From assembly GCF_030486405.1 (NCBI RefSeq), contig NZ_CP129613.1:6014001-6078000 (forward strand): 64,000 nucleotides of DNA, read 5' to 3'. Positions within the stretch are counted from its first letter, which is position 1. Each line of letters starts with the position of its first letter. The notes under the pieces were generated by a model. It saw only the letters and a list, made by a program, of their open reading frames with translations. It was not told the origin of the DNA and did not search any database. This stretch comes from Mycolicibacterium sp. HK-90. Its GTDB lineage: Bacteria > Actinomycetota > Actinomycetes > Mycobacteriales > Mycobacteriaceae. Shown piece by piece: positions 1-11,581 of the stretch. Made by a program: the position numbers and the translations under genes.

Positions 1-851
1 TGCCGCGCCGTGCGGCCCACCTCGGCCAGCCGACTGCGGACCAGTTCCGGCCCGGCGGCCAGGTATTCGCCCAGGGCCACCGAGTAGCCGATGCGGGTCG
101 CGGCGTTGTGCTCACCGTGTTCGAAGCTCTGCAGCACCGTCACCGGCACATCCCAGTCCGGCGGTGGCAGGCGTCGCTGCAACCGACCGGCCAAGGCAGC
201 ACCCACTGCCAGGAAACCCACCCCGCGCGGCCCGGCCAGCCATTTACGCGATGACGAGTAGATCGCGTCGGCGCCGACGTGGCAATCCAGATGGCCGAAC
301 CCCTGCGCGGCGTCCACGACCAGAGGGACACCCGCCTCGCGGCACACCGCGGCGATCTCGGCGAGCGGCTGCGCCAGCCCGCGGTGACTGGCCAGTGGCG
401 TGAAGTGCACGAGCGCCGGAGGATCGGTGGCCAGCATGCGGGCGGCCTCGTCGACGACGACCCGGCCATCCCCGTCGACGGGCATTGCGCGCACCTGAAA
501 ACCGTTGGCCGCCATGACCGCGAGGTTCGGCCCGAACTCACCAGGCAGGCAGGCCAGGGTGCGCTGCCCCGGCCAGCTGCCCAACAGCAGATCCAACGAA
601 TGATTGGAGCCCGTCGTGTACACCACGTCGGAGGCCTCGAGTCCGGTCAGCGCGGCCACCGCCGCGCGCCCGGCGGCCAGCACCGGCGCCGCCGCCTCGA
701 CGGCCACGTACCCACCGACCTCGGCCTCATGACGGGCATGTGCGGCAACGGCATCAATCACCGCGAGGCTCTGCCGTGAGCACGCACCGCTATCCAGGTG
801 CAGCCCGGCGACCTTGGGGCGGGCCTCGGCCCACAGCTGGGGGAGGCTCAT
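1..851 (-). CDS. egtE: EgtE, PLP-dependent ergothioneine synthase (3' end outside window)
   Basis: Last step of ergothioneine synthesis: PLP-dependent C-S lyase that converts hercynylcysteine sulfoxide to ergothioneine in the cytoplasm. The reading frame starts at ATG 851, and its first 4 nt overlap the egtD stop (ATGA). 283 codons lie in the window; the family is about 370 aa, so the C-terminal quarter is missing here. The fold-type I aminotransferase pattern is visible: an Asp-Ala-Ala motif ([10 protein letters not shown]) followed by [11 protein letters not shown], whose Lys (about residue 203) is the expected Schiff-base lysine. It is the last gene of egtABCDE. Identity is secure from operon position and the PLP lysine motif; the end cannot be judged. 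Confidence 0.9.
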   Translation of the reverse strand, partial: MSLPQLWAEARPKVAGLHLDSGACSRQSLAVIDAVAAHARHEAEVGGYVAVEAAAPVLAAGRAAVAALTGLEASDVVYTTGSNHSLDLLLGSWPGQRTLACLPGEFGPNLAVMAANGFQVRAMPVDGDGRVVVDEAARMLATDPPALVHFTPLASHRGLAQPLAEIAAVCREAGVPLVVDAAQGFGHLDCHVGADAIYSSSRKWLAGPRGVGFLAVGAALAGRLQRRLPPPDWDVPVTVLQSFEHGEHNAATRIGYSVALGEYLAAGPELVRSRLAEVGRTAR

Positions 852-1813
852 TTCACCGCCAAGGACAGACCGAAGTCACCGGCGGCGTCGGTCCACCAAT
901 GTGTCTGGCGTAGACCGGCTTTCGCCAGTTCCTCGGCCACCCCGTCAGATCGGAACTTACAGGACACCTCGGTGAGCATCTCTTCACCGGCAGCGAACTC
1001 CACGGCGAGGTCCAACGCGGCGATCCTGACCCGCTGAGGTGCACCAGCCCGCAGCCACATCTCGATGCGCTCCTCGTCGGCATTCCACTTCGCCACATGC
1101 TCGAAGGCGTCGAGATCGAAATCCGCGTCGAGCTCACGATTCACGACGGACAGCACGTTGCGGTTGAACGCCGCGGTGACGCCGGCGCTGTCGTCATAGG
1201 CACGGACCAACCGTTCGGTGTCCTTCACCAGGTCGGTGCCCAACAGCAGGCTGTCACCGGGTTGCAGGGTTTCGGCCAGCGACGCCAAGAACTGCGTGCG
1301 AGGCGCGGGCGTGAGGTTGCCGATCGTCGAGCCGAGGAACGCGACCAGGCGGCGCCCGACGGCGGGGATCTTGCCCAGGTGCTCCTCGAAATCGCCACAT
1401 ACCGCGTCGATTTCGACTTCTGGATATTCTCGGCCGATCGCGGCACCCGCCGCGCGCAACACACCGGCGTCGACGTCGAACGGGATGAAACGACGCAATT
1501 GGCCGGTGTCACGCATCGCGTCGAGCAGCATCCGGGTCTTCTCCGAGGTGCCACTGCCCAGTTCGACGAGGGTGTCGGCACCGGCGGCCGCGATGATCTC
1601 CGGCGAGCGGTCGCGCAGGATCTGCGCCTCGGTGCGGGTCGGGTAGTACTCCGGGAGCCGGGTGATCTGGTCGAAGAGATCACTGCCGACGGCATCGTAG
1701 AACCACTTGGGCGGCAGCATCTTCGGCGACTGGGTCAGCCCGTCATGGACATCGCGGCGGAGTGCGACGGCCGCGGAATCGGCTGCGAGGTAGTTGGACA
1801 GCGTGAGCGTCAT
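848..1813 (-). CDS. egtD: EgtD, L-histidine N-alpha-methyltransferase
   Basis: Uses three SAM molecules to trimethylate L-histidine to hercynine, the first committed step of ergothioneine synthesis. At 321 aa it matches the M. smegmatis enzyme as I remember it. The SAM-binding loop [10 protein letters not shown] is at residues 84-93. Tyr39 (KWFYD), Tyr56 (PEYY) and Glu282 (TEVSCKF) match known histidine-binding residues of EgtD. The start ATG at 1813 overlaps the egtC stop by 4 nt, and its stop overlaps the egtE start by 4 nt, so the genes are translationally coupled. No oddities seen. Confidence 0.97.
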   Translation of the reverse strand: MTLTLSNYLAADSAAVALRRDVHDGLTQSPKMLPPKWFYDAVGSDLFDQITRLPEYYPTRTEAQILRDRSPEIIAAAGADTLVELGSGTSEKTRMLLDAMRDTGQLRRFIPFDVDAGVLRAAGAAIGREYPEVEIDAVCGDFEEHLGKIPAVGRRLVAFLGSTIGNLTPAPRTQFLASLAETLQPGDSLLLGTDLVKDTERLVRAYDDSAGVTAAFNRNVLSVVNRELDADFDLDAFEHVAKWNADEERIEMWLRAGAPQRVRIAALDLAVEFAAGEEMLTEVSCKFRSDGVAEELAKAGLRQTHWWTDAAGDFGLSLAVK

Positions 1814-2505
1814 ACCGAACCTTTCAGTGGGGTGAGCTCGACGTCGGCGCCGGCCACGGTGACCAGGTGGCGGTCCGGGATGTCGGACCAGCCGGGATCG
1901 TCGTCATAGGGTTCGCTGGCGAGCACGACACCATCCGGCTGCCGCAGCATCGACAAGGTGTCGCCCCATGTGGTGGCGATCATGCGAGAGCCGTTGGCGG
2001 CCAGGATGTTCAGCCGCGCGTTGGGATCGAGGGCAGCCACCTCGACGATGGTGTCGCCCAGCACGTCCATGCCGCGCGCGAAGATCATCGCGGCCAGAAT
2101 CGCGCTGTCCACGGCGGATTCGGCGGCCGCCGTCAGCGGCAGCACCGCCCGGTCCACCACCCCGTTGTGCGACAGCAGCCACCGGCCGTCGGTGAACGGG
2201 GCCGAGGCCGAGGGCTCGATCGGCATGCCGATGGTGGCCGAACGCACGGCGGCGACCACACACCTACTGCTCAGCACCGGTGCCACCGAGGCGAAGGAGG
2301 CCTCACCCCACAACGGCTTGTCACTGCGCCAGCGACGCACCACCCCGGCGTCGTCGAAAAACCCTGCGCCCCAACCATCGGCGTTCATCAGCCCGTGCTT
2401 CTGCCGACGCGGCGCATAGGACTGGACCAGCAGGCCCTGCGGTGGGTCCAGCATCAACGAGGCCACCGAACGCGGTGCCCCGAGCCACCCGAGATGCCGG
2501 CACAT
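1810..2505 (-). CDS. egtC: EgtC, gamma-glutamyl hercynylcysteine sulfoxide hydrolase
   Basis: Class II glutamine-amidotransferase-fold (Ntn) hydrolase that removes the gamma-glutamyl group from the EgtB product. The start was set at ATG 2505 because the second residue is then Cys ([11 protein letters not shown]), the N-terminal nucleophile exposed after Met removal. Upstream in-frame codons would bury it. This gives 231 aa, normal for the family. The start shares one base with the egtB stop (TGATG). The [12 protein letters not shown] segment fits the glutamine-pocket region of the family. Confidence 0.95.
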   Translation of the reverse strand: MCRHLGWLGAPRSVASLMLDPPQGLLVQSYAPRRQKHGLMNADGWGAGFFDDAGVVRRWRSDKPLWGEASFASVAPVLSSRCVVAAVRSATIGMPIEPSASAPFTDGRWLLSHNGVVDRAVLPLTAAAESAVDSAILAAMIFARGMDVLGDTIVEVAALDPNARLNILAANGSRMIATTWGDTLSMLRQPDGVVLASEPYDDDPGWSDIPDRHLVTVAGADVELTPLKGSV

Positions 2506-3779
2506 CACGCGTCCCACGCCAGGCGCACGCCCGAGAAGATCTGGCGCCGGATCGGATGGTCCCAGTTGCGAAAGCTCGGCCGCAGAATGTCCGCGGACAC
2601 CGCCCACGAACCTCCGCGCAGCACCCGGTAATCGCCGTCGAAGAACGGCTCGGTGTAGCGGTCGTAGACCATCGGGGTGAAGCCGGGCCACGGCCGCAGC
2701 GGCGAGGTGGTCCACTCCCAGACGTCGCCCAGCATCTGCTCGACGCCGTAGGCCGACGCACCGGCCGGGTACGCCCCCACCGGGGCGGGCCGACGAGCCT
2801 CGCCCCCGAGGTTGGCCAGTGCCTCGGTGGGTTCAGAAGTGCCCCACGGGAATCGGCGCCGAACTCCGGCTGCCGGATCCCACGCGCAGGCCTTCTCCCA
2901 CTCGATCTCGGTGGGCAGCCGCGCCCCGGCCCAGGCCGCGTAGGCCTCGGCTTCGAAGAACGTGACGTGCTGTACCGGTTCGTCGGCGGGGACGGTCTCG
3001 ATGTGGCCGAACCGCGTGCGGGTGCCGTCCGGCCCCCAGAACTCGGGTGCGGTCAGGCCCGCCTCCTGGCGATGCGCCCAACCACGTTCCGACCACCAAC
3101 GGGACTGCCGATAGCCGCCGTCGTCGATGAACTCGCGCCATTCGGCATTGGTGACCGGCACCCGACCGATGCGGAACGATGCCACGTCCACCTCGTGTGC
3201 CGGACGTTCGTTGTCGAGCGAATGCGGTTCGGCCAGTTCGTCCACCCCGAGCACAAACGGCCCGCCCGGAATCAGCACCGAGGTGCCGGCAAGCCCGGGC
3301 CGTCCGGGGGGCAGCGCCGACCCGCCGTCGAGCAGCGGCGGCCCGGACCGCAGGTTCAGCGCCTGCAGCATGGTCTCGTCGTGTTGGTTCTCGTGACTGA
3401 CGATCAGGCCGAAGTTGAACGCAGAATCATCGGCGTCGAGAGCGTCGAGGGCATCGAGCGCGCGGGACCGCACTGTCGCGCAGTAGCTGCGCGCATCGGT
3501 GGGCGGCAACAGCGGCAGGTCGACGCGACTGGAGCGCGAGTGTACGAAGGCGTCGTAGAGCCGGTCGACGTCCGGGGCCAGCATTCCCGGCCGGTCCGGA
3601 TCGCCGCCCCGCAACAGCCACAGCTCCTCCTGCTGACCGATGTGGGCGAGATCCCAGACCAGCGGGCTCATCAACGGGCTGTACTGACGGTGCAGTTCAG
3701 CGTCGTCGAAGTCGACCAGGCGCAGTGTGCGCTCCCGCGCCCGGGTGAGCTGCTGCGCCAGCGTCTCTCGTGTGGTCAA
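2505..3779 (-). CDS. egtB: EgtB, iron-dependent hercynine sulfoxide synthase (TTG start)
   Basis: Non-haem iron oxygenase that joins gamma-glutamylcysteine to hercynine with O2, forming the C-S bond and sulfoxide. It has an N-terminal DinB-like domain, then an FGE-sulfatase domain (ending [10 protein letters not shown]...[10 protein letters not shown]). Candidate iron ligands are His46 (WDLAHIGQQ) and His129/His133 (SHENQHDE). No ATG or GTG fits: the best start is TTG at 3779, overlapping the egtA stop by 4 nt (TTGA) behind a GAAAGGCGAG ribosome-binding stretch. This gives 424 aa, close to known EgtB. Longer in-frame extensions run through egtA and are not credible. Confidence 0.94.
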   Translation of the reverse strand: MTTRETLAQQLTRARERTLRLVDFDDAELHRQYSPLMSPLVWDLAHIGQQEELWLLRGGDPDRPGMLAPDVDRLYDAFVHSRSSRVDLPLLPPTDARSYCATVRSRALDALDALDADDSAFNFGLIVSHENQHDETMLQALNLRSGPPLLDGGSALPPGRPGLAGTSVLIPGGPFVLGVDELAEPHSLDNERPAHEVDVASFRIGRVPVTNAEWREFIDDGGYRQSRWWSERGWAHRQEAGLTAPEFWGPDGTRTRFGHIETVPADEPVQHVTFFEAEAYAAWAGARLPTEIEWEKACAWDPAAGVRRRFPWGTSEPTEALANLGGEARRPAPVGAYPAGASAYGVEQMLGDVWEWTTSPLRPWPGFTPMVYDRYTEPFFDGDYRVLRGGSWAVSADILRPSFRNWDHPIRRQIFSGVRLAWDA

Positions 3780-5047
3780 AGCTCGCCTTTCACCAGTTGG
3801 CTCACCGCAGAAGCGATTCCGTGGCCCACCACCCAGTCCGAGAAATCGTCGGCCGGGCAGCGTCCCTCCTGGACCGAACGCGTCAACAGCCGCATCGATT
3901 CCGCCAACTCCGCCGGTGCCCGCTCGGCGGCCGCCGAAACGCATGCGATGGCCGATTCCTGCAACCGCCGGTCGGCCAGGCCGATCCGGGCCGCCCGGTC
4001 CCAGGCGGTGGCCACCGGCGCGGTGGCCTCGGTGGCGATCGCGGCCGCATCCGGATCGTCGAGCAGGGTGGTGAGCGTGAACACCACCGCCGGCCACAGG
4101 GCATCCGGCACGCTGTCGAGATAGCGGATCTCCAACCAGCGCCGGGGCCGTACCGGCGGAAACAGCGTGGTCAGGTGGTACTCAAGATCGGCCTCGGTGG
4201 GGCGACGACCGCCGAGGACCGCGCGCCCGTCCGCCCAGTCGGCGAACGGCACCCAGTTGGTCACCGGAACCGAATCAGGGCTGTTGACCAGCATCACCGG
4301 CGCGCGCAGCGCATACCGCGCCCAGTCACTGGCCGGATCGTCGCCGTCGGCACCGAGCACCGGCCCGCAGCGCGCGGAATCCAGCTGCCCCCAGACCCGC
4401 TGCCGCGAGGACTTCCAGCCGGTGAACTGCCCGCCGAGCATCGGCGAATTGGCCGTGACGGCGATCATCGTGGGCCCGAGCGCATGGGCCAGACGTACCC
4501 GTTGTGCCCACTCGTCACGCGGGCCCGCGTCGAGGTTGACCTGTACCGACGCCGTCGACGTCATCATCGCGGCGCCCGGCTCGGCAGACCCGCTGGCCGC
4601 GAAGAACTGTTCCATGGCCTGATAGCGCGGGCCCGGATTGACCCGCTGGGTCGGGCGAATCGGATCGGCGCCGAGCAGAACCAGGCCCAGGCCCCGGCGG
4701 ACAAACTCGGTCCGCAGGACGGCCCGGTCGGCCGTCAGCGCGGCGATGGCCGCCGAGGGGCCGGTGGCCGGAGGCCCGGACAGTTCGACCGCGCCCCCGG
4801 GTTCGACGGTGATGCGGCTGCCACCGGGCAGCCGGGGCACCGTCGCGATGGCGTCGGAGAGCTCGTCCCAACCCGGCCGGCGCAACGGGTCATCGAGGTC
4901 GAAGCAGTGCGCCTCGATCTCCAGGCCCACCAGCCCTACCGGCCCGTCATGCAGGCAGCCCGCCTCGATGAACGCAGCGGCCTGCTCGGCGCTGCTGAAC
5001 TCGACGGGAGGCTGACAAGCGGCATCAGCCGTGATGGGTACTGCCAT
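3776..5047 (-). CDS. egtA: EgtA, glutamate-cysteine ligase
   Basis: ATP-dependent ligase that forms gamma-glutamylcysteine, the sulfur donor for EgtB. Mycobacteria make mycothiol rather than glutathione, so the product serves ergothioneine. It is 423 aa, normal for actinobacterial EgtA. The family's central active-site region is present ([20 protein letters not shown], then [10 protein letters not shown]). ATG 5047 follows GGGAGGGGG at a good distance. It is the first gene of egtABCDE; the 74-bp gap upstream must hold the promoter, but I see no convincing hexamers there. Confidence 0.95.
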   Translation of the reverse strand: MAVPITADAACQPPVEFSSAEQAAAFIEAGCLHDGPVGLVGLEIEAHCFDLDDPLRRPGWDELSDAIATVPRLPGGSRITVEPGGAVELSGPPATGPSAAIAALTADRAVLRTEFVRRGLGLVLLGADPIRPTQRVNPGPRYQAMEQFFAASGSAEPGAAMMTSTASVQVNLDAGPRDEWAQRVRLAHALGPTMIAVTANSPMLGGQFTGWKSSRQRVWGQLDSARCGPVLGADGDDPASDWARYALRAPVMLVNSPDSVPVTNWVPFADWADGRAVLGGRRPTEADLEYHLTTLFPPVRPRRWLEIRYLDSVPDALWPAVVFTLTTLLDDPDAAAIATEATAPVATAWDRAARIGLADRRLQESAIACVSAAAERAPAELAESMRLLTRSVQEGRCPADDFSDWVVGHGIASAVSQLVKGEL

Positions 5048-5121
5048 GGCACCCCCTCCCGGTCGTCACCGGTTTCAAACGGCTCGGTCGTGTTCCATCA
5101 TCCAGATCGGACCGACACGTT

Positions 5122-5775
5122 TTACTGCCCCAGCGTGTTCTGCATGGCGCCGGCGAGGACGTTGACCGCCGGGCCGGCGTTGCCGGATTGGCACACCTTG
5201 GCTTGCAGCAGCACGTTTTCCCGTTTGCGGGTGGTGTTGAAACAGCGGCGGTCGGTGCCGGCTTCCTGTTTCACCCAATCGGCATTGGTATCGCTCGCCG
5301 CCCCGCCCGTGAACGTCCACACCTCGTTGACGAAGTTGTCCAGATGCATCGCGGTGGTCTGGCCCGAGCAGCCGTTGGTGCGGTCGACCACCCGGCGGAA
5401 CGCGCGGTCGGCGGCCTCGGGGGTGGCGAACACCCCGATGGCCTGTTTGACGAAATGGTTGTCGTCATCGGCCGCGGTCTTGGTGGTGGCGCCGTTGAAC
5501 GACGCCAGGTCCGGGTCGTTGTACACCTCGGGCAGGCCGATGTCCGCCCAGTTGTTGCACACCGGGTTGTCCACCGAGAACCCCTGGAACGGGACGGTGA
5601 ACTGAGATTCCCACCCCATCGGGGCGCCGATGATGTTGCCCACCGAACCTTTGGGCATGACGGCATAGGACACGACACCAGGATCCGAGGGGCGCGCACC
5701 AGCAGGTGCAGCCAATGCCAGCGCGAGACCGGCCAGCCCGAAACCGACAGTCAGGGCACGCATGCCCACGATCAT
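5122..5775 (-). CDS. secreted PknH-sensor-domain-like protein
   Basis: Exported protein of 217 aa (205 if ATG 5763 is used). A signal peptide is visible (MRALTVGFGLAG...APAGARP) and four or more Cys in the mature part could form disulfides, as in the extracellular sensor domain of the Ser/Thr kinase PknH. It is the positional counterpart of Rv3705c. The start at 5775 lies 5 nt after the stop of the lipoprotein gene (TGACTGGCATG), so the two are probably co-translated. The ligand is unknown. It could also be a lipoprotein-processing product, but no lipobox is seen. Confidence 0.75.
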   Translation of the reverse strand: MIVGMRALTVGFGLAGLALALAAPAGARPSDPGVVSYAVMPKGSVGNIIGAPMGWESQFTVPFQGFSVDNPVCNNWADIGLPEVYNDPDLASFNGATTKTAADDDNHFVKQAIGVFATPEAADRAFRRVVDRTNGCSGQTTAMHLDNFVNEVWTFTGGAASDTNADWVKQEAGTDRRCFNTTRKRENVLLQAKVCQSGNAGPAVNVLAGAMQNTLGQ

Positions 5776-5780
5776 GCCAG

Positions 5781-6311
5781 TCAGTGGACCGTCCGGGTGC
5801 AATAGGTGCGCGCCGGCGACGGGTACGGCCAGGCGTAGTGGCCGATTTCGGCAGGACAGGCCGACCGATCCCGCACATCCAACCGCTGCGTCACCTGAAC
5901 CAGCACACCCGGCCCGCGGTCGGTACGCGCGGCGCAGTCGGCCAGCTCCACCATGCCCGCAGGCATGCCCAATTCGTAGCAGTGGTCGGCGACCAGATTC
6001 GGGACCAAGCAGAGGCGGGCGGTCGACGGATCGGCCACGTCTGCGGGCAGATGCTGGTATTCGGCGCTCGGGCACGCGCCGGTGCCGTCGGCGATGGCCC
6101 CGACGGTGTAACTCGGGTCGACGGTGCAGGACACCTTGTCGGCCCGGGCCGCCTCAGGGTCGGCCGGGGTGGTGGCCGGGACGCTCACGCAATCGCCGAC
6201 CGCGAAAACCATGGCAGCGCCACGCTCGGGTTGGCCGTCACCGACGCTGCAGCCGGCCGCCAGCGCCGGCACTGCGAGAAGTGCGGCAACCAGGAGCCGA
6301 TTGCGCGTCAT
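5781..6311 (-). CDS. putative lipoprotein
   Basis: Hypothetical lipoprotein of 176 aa. The start ATG 6311 gives a classic type II signal sequence: Arg-containing n-region, hydrophobic core and lipobox LAAGC with Cys21. The mature part is Cys-rich (DCVSVP, KVSCTVD, GACPSAEY, RLCLVP, DHCYEL, ADCAA, SACPAE, TYCTRT), suggesting several disulfides and a compact extracytoplasmic domain. It is upstream of, and nearly contiguous with, the PknH-sensor-like gene. The pair may be an envelope sensor module, but no function can be assigned. Confidence 0.75.
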   Translation of the reverse strand: MTRNRLLVAALLAVPALAAGCSVGDGQPERGAAMVFAVGDCVSVPATTPADPEAARADKVSCTVDPSYTVGAIADGTGACPSAEYQHLPADVADPSTARLCLVPNLVADHCYELGMPAGMVELADCAARTDRGPGVLVQVTQRLDVRDRSACPAEIGHYAWPYPSPARTYCTRTVH

Positions 6312-6370
6312 GGTTAGGGAGAATCTCACGATTCCGGGTACTCCACCCAAGCGTTGCCCGAAAAGCCAGG

Positions 6371-6403
6371 CGCCCCGGCCACCAAGGGGAAGTGGCCGGG
6401 GCG
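6371..6403 (-). terminator. probable terminator of the fur-type gene
   Basis: Perfect 12-bp inverted repeat CGCCCCGGCCAC / GTGGCCGGGGCG with a 9-nt loop, directly downstream of the FurA-like gene and followed on the minus strand by a short T-run (GGCTTTTCGG). Fits an intrinsic terminator separating this gene from the lipoprotein gene. Confidence 0.7.
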
Positions 6404-6424
6404 TCCATTGGGCTGCAGAGTGGT

Positions 6425-6862
6425 CTAACCGGCGGTGGGCACCTGGCAATCGGCGCAGATACCCCAGAACACGACCTCGGCCTCGTCGACCGCGAAGCCG
6501 GCCAGGTCAGAGGGTTCCAGGCAGGGCGTCTCCCCCACGGCGCAGTCGACGTCGGCAACTACCCCGCACACCCGGCAGACCAGGTGGTGGTGGTTGTCAC
6601 CGGCGCGGGTCTCATAGCGCGCCGAGGAGCCGGCCGGTTCGATGCGACGGACCAGACCCGCGTTCACGCAGGCCCGCAGGACGTCGTAGACCGCCTGGGT
6701 GGACACCGAACCGAGGTTTTCCCGAGCGAGACCGGCCACGTCGTCTGCAGTCGAATGCGGATGGTCGGCGAGCGCCTGGAGAACCGCGACCCGCGGCGCG
6801 GTGACGCGCAGCCCGGCAGCCCGCAACAGAGCCTTGGGGTCGTGGGCATGCACCGTGGTCAC
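6425..6862 (-). CDS. FurA-type ferric uptake regulator family repressor
   Basis: Fur-family metalloregulator of 145 aa, DNA-binding and cytoplasmic. A winged helix fills residues 10-80 ([15 protein letters not shown]...STQAVYDVL). The dimerisation half has HHH at 91-93 and two CxxC pairs, Cys96/Cys99 and Cys136/Cys139, forming the structural zinc site. The sequence resembles mycobacterial FurA ([28 protein letters not shown]), but FurA is normally followed by katG and here it is not. GTG 6862 is the start; a palindrome 17 bp upstream is the likely autoregulatory operator. Metal specificity cannot be told from sequence. Confidence 0.88.
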   Translation of the reverse strand: MTTVHAHDPKALLRAAGLRVTAPRVAVLQALADHPHSTADDVAGLARENLGSVSTQAVYDVLRACVNAGLVRRIEPAGSSARYETRAGDNHHHLVCRVCGVVADVDCAVGETPCLEPSDLAGFAVDEAEVVFWGICADCQVPTAG

Positions 6863-6878
6863 GGCTCCAGTATGCGCG

Positions 6879-6902
6879 CTCTTTGGAGTCAGTCCAAAAG
6901 AG
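6879..6902. promoter_or_regulatory. candidate Fur operator upstream of the fur-type gene
   Basis: Inverted repeat TTGGA-GTCAG-TCCAA, extended on both sides by CTCT / AGAG with one extra base on the right, lying 17 bp upstream of the GTG start. Position and symmetry fit autoregulation by the Fur-type protein. The TGACTCC half resembles the FurA-binding region upstream of furA-katG as I remember it. Confidence 0.6.
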
Positions 6903-6912
6903 CGGACTGTGA

Positions 6913-7329
6913 TTATGGTCGCGCGGGCGCTGCCGGTGTCGGCGGGGTCTCAGGCCGCTCCGGGCGACTGCCCGGCCCGTCAGGACCGCCCGGGCCCCAA
7001 TTCGGGCCGCCGAACGGCGGCATCATGCCATGACCGGGCCCCATCGGCGGACCGCCACGGTGGAACATCATCATGCCGCCACGGTCATGGCCGCCCCGGT
7101 GATGATGGCCGTCGCCGCCGGAGTGGGCGCCGAGGAAGAAGCCGGTGCCGAAGACCACGGCGGTGATGAAGACGATGCCGGAGACGATGCCGACCCAGGC
7201 GAGCACCTGCAGGAGCCGGCTCGGCCTGTTCTCGACGGGCGGGGCCACCACCGGTGCGGCGGGTGGTGCGGCCGCGGGCTCGGTTGCCACCACTGGCTGG
7301 GTTGCGGGTTCGGGCGAGGTATCAGTCAT
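6913..7329 (-). CDS. Pro/His/Gly-rich single-pass membrane protein
   Basis: 138 aa, no known function. The N-terminal 35 residues are Ala/Pro-rich. One transmembrane helix follows at about residues 43-68 ([22 protein letters not shown]). The tail is rich in His, Met, Gly and Pro ([20 protein letters not shown]...), low in complexity and potentially metal-binding. It may correspond to the proline-rich Rv3706c. It lies upstream of the Fur-type gene on the same strand, with the candidate Fur operator between them. A role in metal handling is only a guess from composition. Confidence 0.7.
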   Translation of the reverse strand: MTDTSPEPATQPVVATEPAAAPPAAPVVAPPVENRPSRLLQVLAWVGIVSGIVFITAVVFGTGFFLGAHSGGDGHHHRGGHDRGGMMMFHRGGPPMGPGHGMMPPFGGPNWGPGGPDGPGSRPERPETPPTPAAPARP

Positions 7330-7403
7330 GCCACGAGCATGGAAGCGTTGCTGAGGTGCTGATCAAGAATCGGCTATGAATCAGCTGTGAAAGACCCGGG
7401 GAC

Positions 7404-8528
7404 TCACTGGTCCCAGGGTTTGATCGGGTTGACCGCGAACTGGATCACCCGATATGGCGTGCCGCCGCGGGCCATGGTGTTCCACTGGCTGACGAACACC
7501 AGCACCTTGTCCAGGGTGGATCCCGGTGAGATGTAGCCGCCGTAGGGCTGCGCCAGTTGATTGACCTCCGGCGGCGGCAACGAGTCGACGGGATCCGGCC
7601 AGGCGCTGGCGAACACGACCGTGGTGACCGGGGCCTCCCCCAGCCCCGTCGGGCCGTCGGCGACCCGCATCTCCATGTTCCCGTTGCCGGCATTGAAGTA
7701 CGACAGCACGGCTTTCCCGTCGATCTGCCGAATGCTCACCTCCCCCACGCGATCGGGGAACAACGGGGTCGGTGGCTTGCCCCAGCCGGCGGTGCTCGAC
7801 CAACCCTGCCAGCCGGCCCGATCGGTGAAGGTCTGCGGGGTGGCCCGGTACAGGAACGTCGGGCTGCTCCGGTCGAAATTGTTGGCCAGGATGTACACCC
7901 AGCCGCTGGGCGAATCCGGCGCGGGGATCGGGTCGTAGTAACCGCTGATCTGCGACTGTGCGCCGCCCTGGTACTTCGCGTCCCGTACCGAACCCGGTAC
8001 CGTCGGCCAATTCGGCTTGGCCGCATCGGCTTTCACCAAGCGGGAACTGTGCGGCTTGAGGTTGTAGGTGGTGGTGATCATCATGTAGTTCTCGCGGTTG
8101 ATGGACACCACACCGGCGGGCAACTGGGAGGAGCCCGGCGGTGCCTGGTCGGCCAGCAGGGGCTTGTCCACTCCGCTCACGCCCCGGTAGCGCACGCCGG
8201 CCGGATCGTCGATCGAATCGGCGTCGACGTGCAGAGCCACCGGCGAATACCACCCACCGAAACCCACCGCCTGCCCGGCGAAACTGTCGCCGCAGACCTG
8301 GAGCACCCGGCTGGGAAATTCCATGAACTCACACAGATCGGTGGCGCCGATCCCGTAATCGGCGGTGGGAGTACCGGTTCCGGCACTCGGTCCGACCCGC
8401 AACACCTGACCGGGCGCCAGTGGGGGCAGCACAGGATCGGGAAACCACGGCTCGGCGTGTGCGGTGGGCGCCTGCCACGCGGCCACGGCAAGCACCGCGA
8501 CCGCGGCGAATCTGCGGGCTGGGCTCAC
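7404..8528 (-). CDS. secreted DUF4185 protein (Rv3707c-like)
   Basis: Exported protein of 374 aa with a signal peptide (about residues 1-25, cleaved near TAHAEP). The mature part is the DUF4185 type, predicted to form a beta-propeller-like domain. Visible landmarks are DYGIGATDLCEFMEFP, repeated Trp/Gly turns, and a C-terminal SPGSTLDKVLVFVSQWN. The start is GTG 8528, 7 nt after the asd stop, so it is probably the last gene of an ask-asd transcript, the same order as Rv3709c-Rv3707c. Its biochemical role is unknown; some family members are annotated as glycan-acting, which I cannot confirm. Confidence 0.8.
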   Translation of the reverse strand: MSPARRFAAVAVLAVAAWQAPTAHAEPWFPDPVLPPLAPGQVLRVGPSAGTGTPTADYGIGATDLCEFMEFPSRVLQVCGDSFAGQAVGFGGWYSPVALHVDADSIDDPAGVRYRGVSGVDKPLLADQAPPGSSQLPAGVVSINRENYMMITTTYNLKPHSSRLVKADAAKPNWPTVPGSVRDAKYQGGAQSQISGYYDPIPAPDSPSGWVYILANNFDRSSPTFLYRATPQTFTDRAGWQGWSSTAGWGKPPTPLFPDRVGEVSIRQIDGKAVLSYFNAGNGNMEMRVADGPTGLGEAPVTTVVFASAWPDPVDSLPPPEVNQLAQPYGGYISPGSTLDKVLVFVSQWNTMARGGTPYRVIQFAVNPIKPWDQ

Positions 8529-8535
8529 CCGCGGA

Positions 8536-10850
<2,315 letters not shown>

Positions 10851-10924
10851 TGTCTAACCCTTCAGAACGCGGGGATGAGTCCCAAACAGGATAAGGGAGA
10901 CGCGCACGCGATTTTCCCCGCCGG

Positions 10925-10930
10925 TAGCTT
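10925..10930 (+). promoter_or_regulatory. -10 box, leaderless nitroreductase gene
   Basis: TAGCTT seven bases upstream of GTG 10938, with no Shine-Dalgarno sequence. It fits TANNNT and a leaderless transcript beginning at the start codon. Confidence 0.5.
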
Positions 10931-10937
10931 GGCTGAC

Positions 10938-11537
10938 GTGCCTGACACGCCGAGGGGCCGGTCGGCCGCCACCAGTGTGCCGATCCATCCCGATCTCGCC
11001 GCCCGCTGGAGCCCCCGGGCCTTCGATCCCGACGCTGTCATTACCGCTGACCAGCTCACCGCGGTGTTGGAGGCGGCGCGGTGGGCCGCCAGTTGGGGCC
11101 ACCGCCAGCCGGTGCGGTTCGTGGTGGGCACTCGCGGGGACGAGACATTCACCACACTGACGGGCCTGCTCAAACGCGGTAACAGCTACGCGCATGCGGC
11201 CTCGGCGCTGATCCTGGTGGGTGCCGACGAAGGCGAGGATGAGCGCACCGCGTTGTACGCCGCGGTCGATGCCGGGGCGGCGATCGCACAGCTGACCGTC
11301 GAAGCCGTGTCCCGCGGACTCGTGGTCCACCCGATGGCCGGCTTCGACGTCGAGGGCGCGCGGAGCGCGTTCGGCATTCCGGACGGGGTACGGCCGCTGG
11401 CCGTGGTCGCGGTCGGGACGTTGGGCGACTACGCCGAAGTCGACGAGGCGATCGTCGAACGCGACAGCCGGCCGCGCGACCGGCTACCGCTCGAGCAAAT
11501 CGCGTTCCACGGGCGGTGGGGAATGCCGTTCGGCTGA
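10938..11537 (+). CDS. nitroreductase-family FMN oxidoreductase
   Basis: 199 aa from GTG 10938, chosen because a -10-like TAGCTT sits 7 nt upstream and the family fold begins soon after (HPDLAARWSPRAF). ATG 10875 would add 21 residues. The FMN-binding N-terminal motif RWSPRAFDPD...LTAVLEAARWAASWGHRQPVRF is clear, as is the C-terminal GRWGMPFG. Such enzymes use NAD(P)H to reduce nitroaromatics, quinones or enones; the substrate is not deducible. It runs divergently from ask and may be co-oriented with, but is separately controlled from, the GalU-like gene. Confidence 0.8.
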   Translation: MPDTPRGRSAATSVPIHPDLAARWSPRAFDPDAVITADQLTAVLEAARWAASWGHRQPVRFVVGTRGDETFTTLTGLLKRGNSYAHAASALILVGADEGEDERTALYAAVDAGAAIAQLTVEAVSRGLVVHPMAGFDVEGARSAFGIPDGVRPLAVVAVGTLGDYAEVDEAIVERDSRPRDRLPLEQIAFHGRWGMPFG

Positions 11538-11581
11538 CAGGCCCACCGGCTAGTTTTGGTGGAGCACCGGGAGAGGAACAC

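Noticed and set aside
3770..5605. 611-codon plus-strand frame
   Set aside because: It runs antisense to egtA and the PknH-sensor-like gene; low-complexity Arg/Gly/Pro product with no motif.
6425..7329. katG or a catalase gene near the Fur-type regulator
   Set aside because: No catalase-peroxidase motif is found in any frame on either side.
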